From Enoplolaimus lenunculus (lineage: Eukaryota > Nematoda > Enoplea > Enoplida > Thoracostomopsidae): a stretch of DNA of 64,000 nucleotides. Numbering within the stretch: position 1 is the first letter of the stretch; each line of letters opens with the position of its first letter. The stretch spans positions 95,083 through 159,082 of the forward strand of contig JASANG010004085.1 in the NCBI GenBank assembly GCA_030248215.1, written 5' to 3'. A model generated the notes under the pieces. The model made no database searches and was not told where the DNA came from. It saw only the letters and a list, made by a program, of their open reading frames with translations. Positions 48,634 to 64,000 of the stretch are shown piece by piece. A program made the position numbers and the translations under genes.

Positions 48634-50454
48634 GCCGCCGTTATATCACAATGCCTAAATAGTAAAGATCCAAACATATTCAGCACATTCATTTCTCTTA
48701 TAAAACCATTGTAATATTTAGGCCATCACATTGCTCTAAACTGAACTTGCTCAAGGACAACGGTACAGCAGCTAAAATGGGTTAGCGGGACAGGTCCCGT
48801 TTTGCGATCGGAAACTTATGCATACGATCCAAATCATAGATGAAACTGCGAAAAATATTTAATAAAGTCCCTCTCTACCAAATAAATTTACTAAAATTGT
48901 ATTCCTATCGTTCAATCATGGCACCAAGCCGTATGCAGCTCTCCGTTTTCGGATCGGTTGCTACAGGGATGGGAGCCTCAATGAAGGAGTCGAGACTGAG
49001 ACTGTCTCAAATTCTTTGAGACTAAGAATCGAGAAACTTTTGAGAGGCCCAGAAATGTTTTGCACCCATACCTAAACATTTCATAAAAAATCTAAATCAC
49101 AAATTTTGAAGGTCCCATCTCGCTCAAAAAACATTAATAATATAAGATCGAGAAAAAATAACGCAAATACGGCATATTCATTTATTTGGCACAAAATATA
49201 CCAGGGCACAACCGGAATTCCGATATAAAACAATTTCCGATTCCAATTCCACAATCAATCGGAATCGGAATTTTGAAATATTAATTTTAATCATACTTAT
49301 AATATGTTGCATAAAAATTCTATCCCAACATCCAAACAAACAAAACTATCGTTTTATTTTGAAAATAACAATGTAATTGATTGTAGTTTAGTCTTACAGA
49401 ACCAAACACTTAGCGGAAAATTGTTCTTGCAACGTTTTTGAAAATTGTTGCCAGCCAACAGACACCCTAAATCTATATTATTAAAACTGGAACGTCCTAA
49501 ATACGTCTTTTGGGCAGCATCCCAGCAAATTCACATATTTACGAACCGTATGCAAATAGAGTATTGTTTATGTTTTAAGTTTTGTTCTATCAGACAGATG
49601 CGGATAAGTGTATTAATAAGAATTTGTATATTGTTTTAGTTATGCTCAAGTTGCGAAGTGTACTTTCCACTACAGAATCTATCCTGGGTTCACTCTTTCT
49701 TTTACCAGGAACGCATGCAATACCTTGCCATGTCCCCTACCTCCCCGAGGAGGCGTCCTGCACTCTTAGGAGGCCTCACTCCAAATGACTCACTGAATGC
49801 GTAAGTCAGATTTGCAAAAACTCTAAATTTTGATCATTCCAATTATTGTGTTCAAGGTTTTGATCTGTTATAAAAGTTCAGTCTTATTTTGAAATTTTGA
49901 CAATGTCAAACCGATGTCGATTCCAATTTTAGTACTAAATGCTTAATAAACCGATAGAATACTACATTAGTACTACATTACATAATTATATAAAGGCTTA
50001 AACCTAACCATCATCATAAACGATTATAACTTTATAAGAACGGTTCATTTCAATTCATTTTTTCAAACAGAAACGCGAGATGACAATTTCCAGACCAGAC
50101 CCACTGATATGCGTCCAGAAATGAAATTGATAGCATTCCTACTGACTGTTATGTGGAAAAGTATTTGCAAAGAATTGGCAATTTTTTTGCAGTGCCGATG
50201 CCGATATTAACTAGAAGCGCCAATTATTACCGATGCCGATGCTGAACAATCGGCACACCGCTATTTATAATTGCTGCTGATAAACAGAGATTACTTAATG
50301 CAAAATTGTGTTTAACTCTTGCTCGTTTAAATAAGTAAAATCAGCTGAAAAAGTATCAAAACTTTCTTGATTGCCCATCGCAGATGTAGGAAGTTATTCC
50401 ATCAATCTTTCATTCAAAGTTGTCACTCACATATGACTCATATGACAATTACTT
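48634..50454. other. No gene seen; diverged dispersed repeat at 49203-49530
   Basis: The stretch from CAGGGCACAACCGGAATTCC (49205) to about 49530 is related to 59880-60170 in the CK2 alpha gene: both have 'AATCAATCGGAATCG', 'ATATGTTG--TAAAAATTCT' and 'ATTGTTGC-AGCCAACAGA' in the same order. GAGACTGAGACTGTCTC at 48993 is a short palindromic run. No exon supported. Confidence 0.45.
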
Positions 50455-50670
50455 ATCAGCAAGATGCAACTGGAAAGTTAAAAAATACCGCACCCGGAAA
50501 ACAAAAAACACTTGTTACCGAAAAATTTATATCTAACGCTATTTTATCGCTTTTAATGGTATAAACACACCATTTGAAATACCAAAATCCTAAACAAAAA
50601 TGGGAAACGTGCTGTAGTGACCCGAATGAGAAGGGAGATTCCAAATTTTGAGTCTGAATCAATATGACAG
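50455..50670 (-). mobile_element. Repeat H plus truncated Family A end (copy 6)
   Basis: 50455-50611 is an inverted copy of the repeat at 33553-33745. It abuts a Family A end (CTGTAGTGACCCGAATGAGA at 50612) that loses homology after about 55 bp, near 50670. The TA flank is absent here, so this copy was truncated or rearranged. Confidence 0.6.
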
Positions 50671-51794
50671 AAATTAAAATTGACAATACACGCTCAGACA
50701 ACTTTAGAAAAATAAGTTTGAATACGCAAATTTTTCTTAAATGGTCGAGTTTTCAATACCGAAAACACCGCTGGAAAAATATCACATTACCGAAGTTCCC
50801 TACCGGAACCGAATTCGGGTGCAGCCTACTTATCAGGGAAAAAGACTATCGTACAATATAGATCACTGATATTAGTAATAGTGGCTAGCTTAACATCGCA
50901 GGATTATACAGTATAAAGAGCTTACGTTTGTTGTCTTAAATACGAACTGCCGACACAGAGATTCCCATCCTTAGTTGCTGTGCCTTGTCGCAGGGCCATA
51001 TGACAGACGAGAGGACACTGTCTGAAAAAATCTCAAAGTTTGAAAAATGTTCACACACTCTGTCCAATTTAAAGTGTGTTTGTCTATAAAGCTCTACAGA
51101 ACAGCTCATTGTCGTCGACAAAATCACAGATAAATTTACTTTTTCAAACCATCAAACATAAAATATATGAAATACGACACAATTATTTACCTAACCATTC
51201 TACGTGATAACAGAATCCGTAAGACCGATTTCTGGCGCCCAGATATGTATGCGCGAGCAAAAATGGAAACTCATCCATCACAAATAGTAAACAAGCTCAG
51301 AATTTCGGTCACGAGCTAGACAACTCAAAGTTTTTACGCTTTTAATGAATTTTGCTGCAAAACCCACTTTGGCAACATAGAACATAAGGATGGTCGTTGC
51401 GGTCATATCAGGCAAGTTTTATATTCACTGATAACGCTACACGGAAGCAGGGGAGATTATTCTCAAGTCAGTTATGCATATGATGTCGCATTATAAAAAT
51501 ACATTTACACGCTTGCCTTGGTTAACCACAGATTTAATACATAAAATAGAATGCCCAAAACCAAGACCGCCAACTTTAGTTAACTGAAAAGCGATTAAGG
51601 TCCAATTTTTCTGAATACGTATGGAAAACCTGAAATTGGAATACTAGAACCCCGGCTTTCTTAAAAAAATTGGTTCCTATTGCAGATGTAGATAGCGTTT
51701 GGTCACTAGATTGTTTCGGTCACTTTTAGGAATTAAAGCAGCGGAACATATTCATATCACAAAGTCACATTTGAATCCAAACCACAAACAAAAT
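50671..51794. other. No gene seen
   Basis: AT-rich sequence with only short unsupported open frames. Confidence 0.4.
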
Positions 51795-52088
51795 CTAAAG
51801 AGTTTGTAAACTAACTTCACGCAACTGATTCAGAATTAGCTGCGAAAAAGATGAAGCTGGCGACCGTGCTTCAGTTTTACAATAGAATGTAGTAACACAG
51901 GTTAATGTCAGAAAAAAGAACAACCATGATATTAAATACGTAAAGTCCAATACAACACCGTTTAGAAAAGGGCAATTTCTAACACATGGAAAATATTGAG
52001 ACTTTCCGCAGGCCAAGTTCTTATTGCAGTTAGACTGTTGGTATTGCAGGACCGTGCTGCGGTGAGCCCATTGTTGGCTGTTGTAGCA
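51795..52088 (-). CDS. Possible C-terminal exon of a Cys-rich membrane protein
   Basis: From a CTCCAG acceptor just before 52088 an open frame of 97 codons runs to a stop at 51795. It begins CYNSQQWAHRSTVLQYQQSN, then has five cysteines within 22 residues (CNKNLACGKSQYFPCVRNC), one strong membrane helix (LDFTYLISWLFFFLTLTCVT) and a 33-residue cytoplasmic-type tail. This would suit the last exon of a single-pass or multi-pass surface protein. No upstream exon was identified within the adjacent repeats, so it may be a relic or chance. Family not recognised. Confidence 0.25.
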   Translation of the reverse strand, partial: CYNSQQWAHRSTVLQYQQSNCNKNLACGKSQYFPCVRNCPFLNGVVLDFTYLISWLFFFLTLTCVTTFYCKTEARSPASSFSQLILNQLREVSLQTL

Positions 52089-52142
52089 CTGGAGAGTTCA
52101 CTGTTCCATTTGCTAAAAATACTCAGTGTATGATTGTTATGC

Positions 52143-52892
52143 GGGGTTCACGGTATAAATGGTGCAGTTGGGCCACGTTTTGTCACGTTGTATATATTGG
52201 GTAACGTTTTGTCTGCGATGTAACCCAATATGATATTCAAAAAACAGTGGTTGTCTGCTAACATCACGTATCGGTCACGTTTTGTCTTTCAATATCATAT
52301 GATATTCCCTACGTTGTCTGTCAATATCATATGATCATTTTGAAAATGTCTACTGAGTCAGCTGCGGCGTAAAATTCAAATTTTGGCTGGAGATTCAATT
52401 TTTAGCGGGAAAATTCAAATTTTGGCGGCAAATTCAAATTCAGGTGGAAAAATTCAAATTTTGGCGGGAAATTCAAATTTTGGTGGGAAATTCAAATTTT
52501 GGGCAAAAATTCAAAATTTGGCGGGAAAAGTCAAATTTTGGCAGAAAAATTCGAATTTGGGAGGGAATATTCAAAATTTTAGCGAATTGTATACGTCTTA
52601 AACTACATAATGGAATATCATATGATACTCCAAATCCGTCTTTGAATGTCATATCATATATGCTGTTAATTTGGAATATCATATGATATTCAGCAATGTC
52701 TGATTATGTCACGTGACATTCGAACACTTGTATGCTGAGATAACATGAATACCCGTGCTTTATATAGCAATATCACATGATATTCGACTTTCGCTTGTCC
52801 GTATCATATGATGGTAACAAAAATTTATGTTGATGTCGAATCAACATGTGACAAAACGTGACCCGATTGCCCCAGTTATAACGTGGAACCCC
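52143..52892. mobile_element. 750-bp TIR element with ATATCATATGATAT motifs and central minisatellite
   Basis: Ends are inverted copies of about 48 bp: GGGGTTCACGGTATAAATGG and then CACGTTTTGTCAC on the left, the same order in complement on the right (GTGACAAAACGTGACC, TTATAACGTGGAACCCC). Between the ends and the central array are at least seven copies of the perfect palindrome ATCATATGAT, usually extended to AATATCATATGATATT, and one CACGTGACAT. No transposase. The central block is the array at 52374-52580. Confidence 0.7.
52374..52580 (+). repeat. Second array of the GGCGGGAAAATTCAAATTTT minisatellite
   Basis: About ten units of the same 18-20-bp repeat as at 14161-14714, more diverged. 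It sits in the centre of a TIR element whose ends do not resemble those of the first host element. Confidence 0.85.
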
Positions 52893-53192
52893 TCATTACA
52901 CAGCTACTAGTGGACTTTAATTTTGATTTTACAGACATTCTCCGTTATATGAAAATTGTACATTGAGACAAATATCTTTGATAATGAACTTGAAAGACAA
53001 TTTAATGAAGCATCCTGTTACGCTTGAAACCATATAAAAGAATCGCGTCAAATTCAAAAAGATGTCAAAAAATCCGCATGACCATCATTTAAGCTAAAGC
53101 TATCATAAACAGTCCTTTCAAAGACCAAGTCACATAAATTGGTCATCAACGTGCTTACACCAAGCATTTTCAATAAAAACAATATTTACACA

Positions 53193-55044
<1,852 letters not shown>

Positions 55045-55252
55045 TCAGCTCGATATAAGGATTGGATTGTTATAATTTACTTGGATTTTTTTCTTAAGTG
55101 GAACGTTTGGGTAAAAAACGAAAAATCGAAAAAAATTTCTTGGAACATAATAAAGTTATATATTTTTGGAATCTCCAGGTCGAACTGATAACGAATATGT
55201 ATACGAAGAATCGTGTTCTCAGATTTAATCTCCTCTGCCAACACGCTGTGAC

Positions 55253-55560
55253 CAGGGTACAGCCGGAATTACAATTTATTAGAACCGGAACGGAAATTTG
55301 AAAAAATAACCGGATCGGAAAATGAAAAATGCATGCCACCTAAAATTCATTTTAATTTTCTTTTTTGCAATTTGAAATATATCGATTGCACAATCAATCG
55401 TAGTCGAAATTTCCACATTTTAATTTTTGGCCAACTTGTGATATGCTTAATTTCAACCGACCAAAATTTAATACGTACCTGAATTTTTAATTCAGATTAA
55501 AATTTTCCGGAACCGGAACCTGAAGAAAAAAGCCGGTACCGCAATTTCGGTAGCGCCCTG
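55253..55560. mobile_element. hAT-like non-autonomous element with 8-bp target duplication
   Basis: Starts CAGGGTACAGCCGGAATT and ends with the inverted equivalent (GCGCCCTG). It is flanked on both sides by GCTGTGAC. An 8-bp duplication and CAGGG tips are hAT hallmarks. Subterminal ACCGGAACCGGAA repeats fill both ends. It lies about 280 bp before the CK2 alpha start codon, so it may affect the promoter region. Confidence 0.8.
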
Positions 55561-55836
55561 GCTGTGACTTTTGTTGGAAGCGAGAAAAATAAGGACTTCG
55601 GGCGCTCACCTAATAATTAAGCTCTTGAGAAGCAGCGGCAGCCGGATTTTGAGCTATCCTGCGCTGGTGGTTTTTGTATTCGGGTTGAACCCTGATAACT
55701 ATGTATATATTTTTGTTGTCTATGAACAATTTTAGCTTTGAATCAATATTGCTACGAGCATAAAACAGTTATTGAACTGCCAGGTCGCACATCGTCGAAA
55801 TCTGAGTTATCGGTGTCTGTGTCGTCAGCATCCGAA

Positions 55837-62584
<6,748 letters not shown>

Positions 62585-62693
62585 AGCATGCATTTAAGTA
62601 GGCGTTAGGTTGTTAAACAACTATAATTCGCGCGGGCAAATTATATAAAGTTATAATGAAAGTACTACATATTCTTTTCGGTGTTGGGGTTTT

Positions 62694-64000
<1,307 letters not shown>

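Overview
The window looks like a piece of an animal (invertebrate) nuclear genome, AT-rich and crowded with small repeats. It carries intron-split genes with GT-AG borders, a complete innexin (a gap-junction family confined to animals and dominant in protostomes), an ionotropic-receptor-like fragment, and scattered short TTAGGC-type tracts that match the nematode telomere unit. A nematode is my best guess, a lineage with a repeat-rich genome being more likely than a Caenorhabditis-like compact one; this is inference, and no sequence here proves it.

Five genes could be assembled exon by exon, with every splice phase closing: an innexin (8002-10650, minus, 588 aa), a PDCD2 homologue (35041-37570, minus, about 543 aa), the V-ATPase assembly factor VMA21 (39521-40763, minus, 112 aa), origin recognition complex subunit 3 (44423-48633, minus, about 919 aa) and casein kinase 2 alpha (55837-62584, plus, ten exons, 375 aa). 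Less certain are an ionotropic glutamate receptor-like gene or relic (1101-2395, plus), an unrecognised membrane-protein gene of four short exons (29082-29788, minus) and a lone Cys-rich/transmembrane exon (51795-52088, minus).

The rest is dominated by non-autonomous DNA elements with terminal inverted repeats (TIRs). Family A (five full copies with TA flanks and one truncated copy) is dispersed through the window, and one copy lies in the VMA21 intron. An hAT-like family has two copies in and just before the CK2 alpha gene, each with a perfect 8-bp target duplication. Other elements are full-length foldbacks, a 1.9-kb TIR element filled with about sixteen copies of a 'GACGGCAACCGTCAATTG' motif, and two unrelated TIR elements that both hold the same 20-bp minisatellite in their centre. 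Several satellites occur, including 9-bp, 123-bp and about 150-175-bp periods.

The right end (53193-64000) is built around the CK2 alpha gene. The 3' part of the gene, from the middle of exon 7 to just past the last exon, is present three times: once in the gene itself, once as a nearly identical inverted copy 6 kb upstream, and once as a more diverged inverted copy that starts 20 bp after the gene copy and runs into the window edge. This is either a recent complex inverted duplication or an assembly artefact at a contig end.
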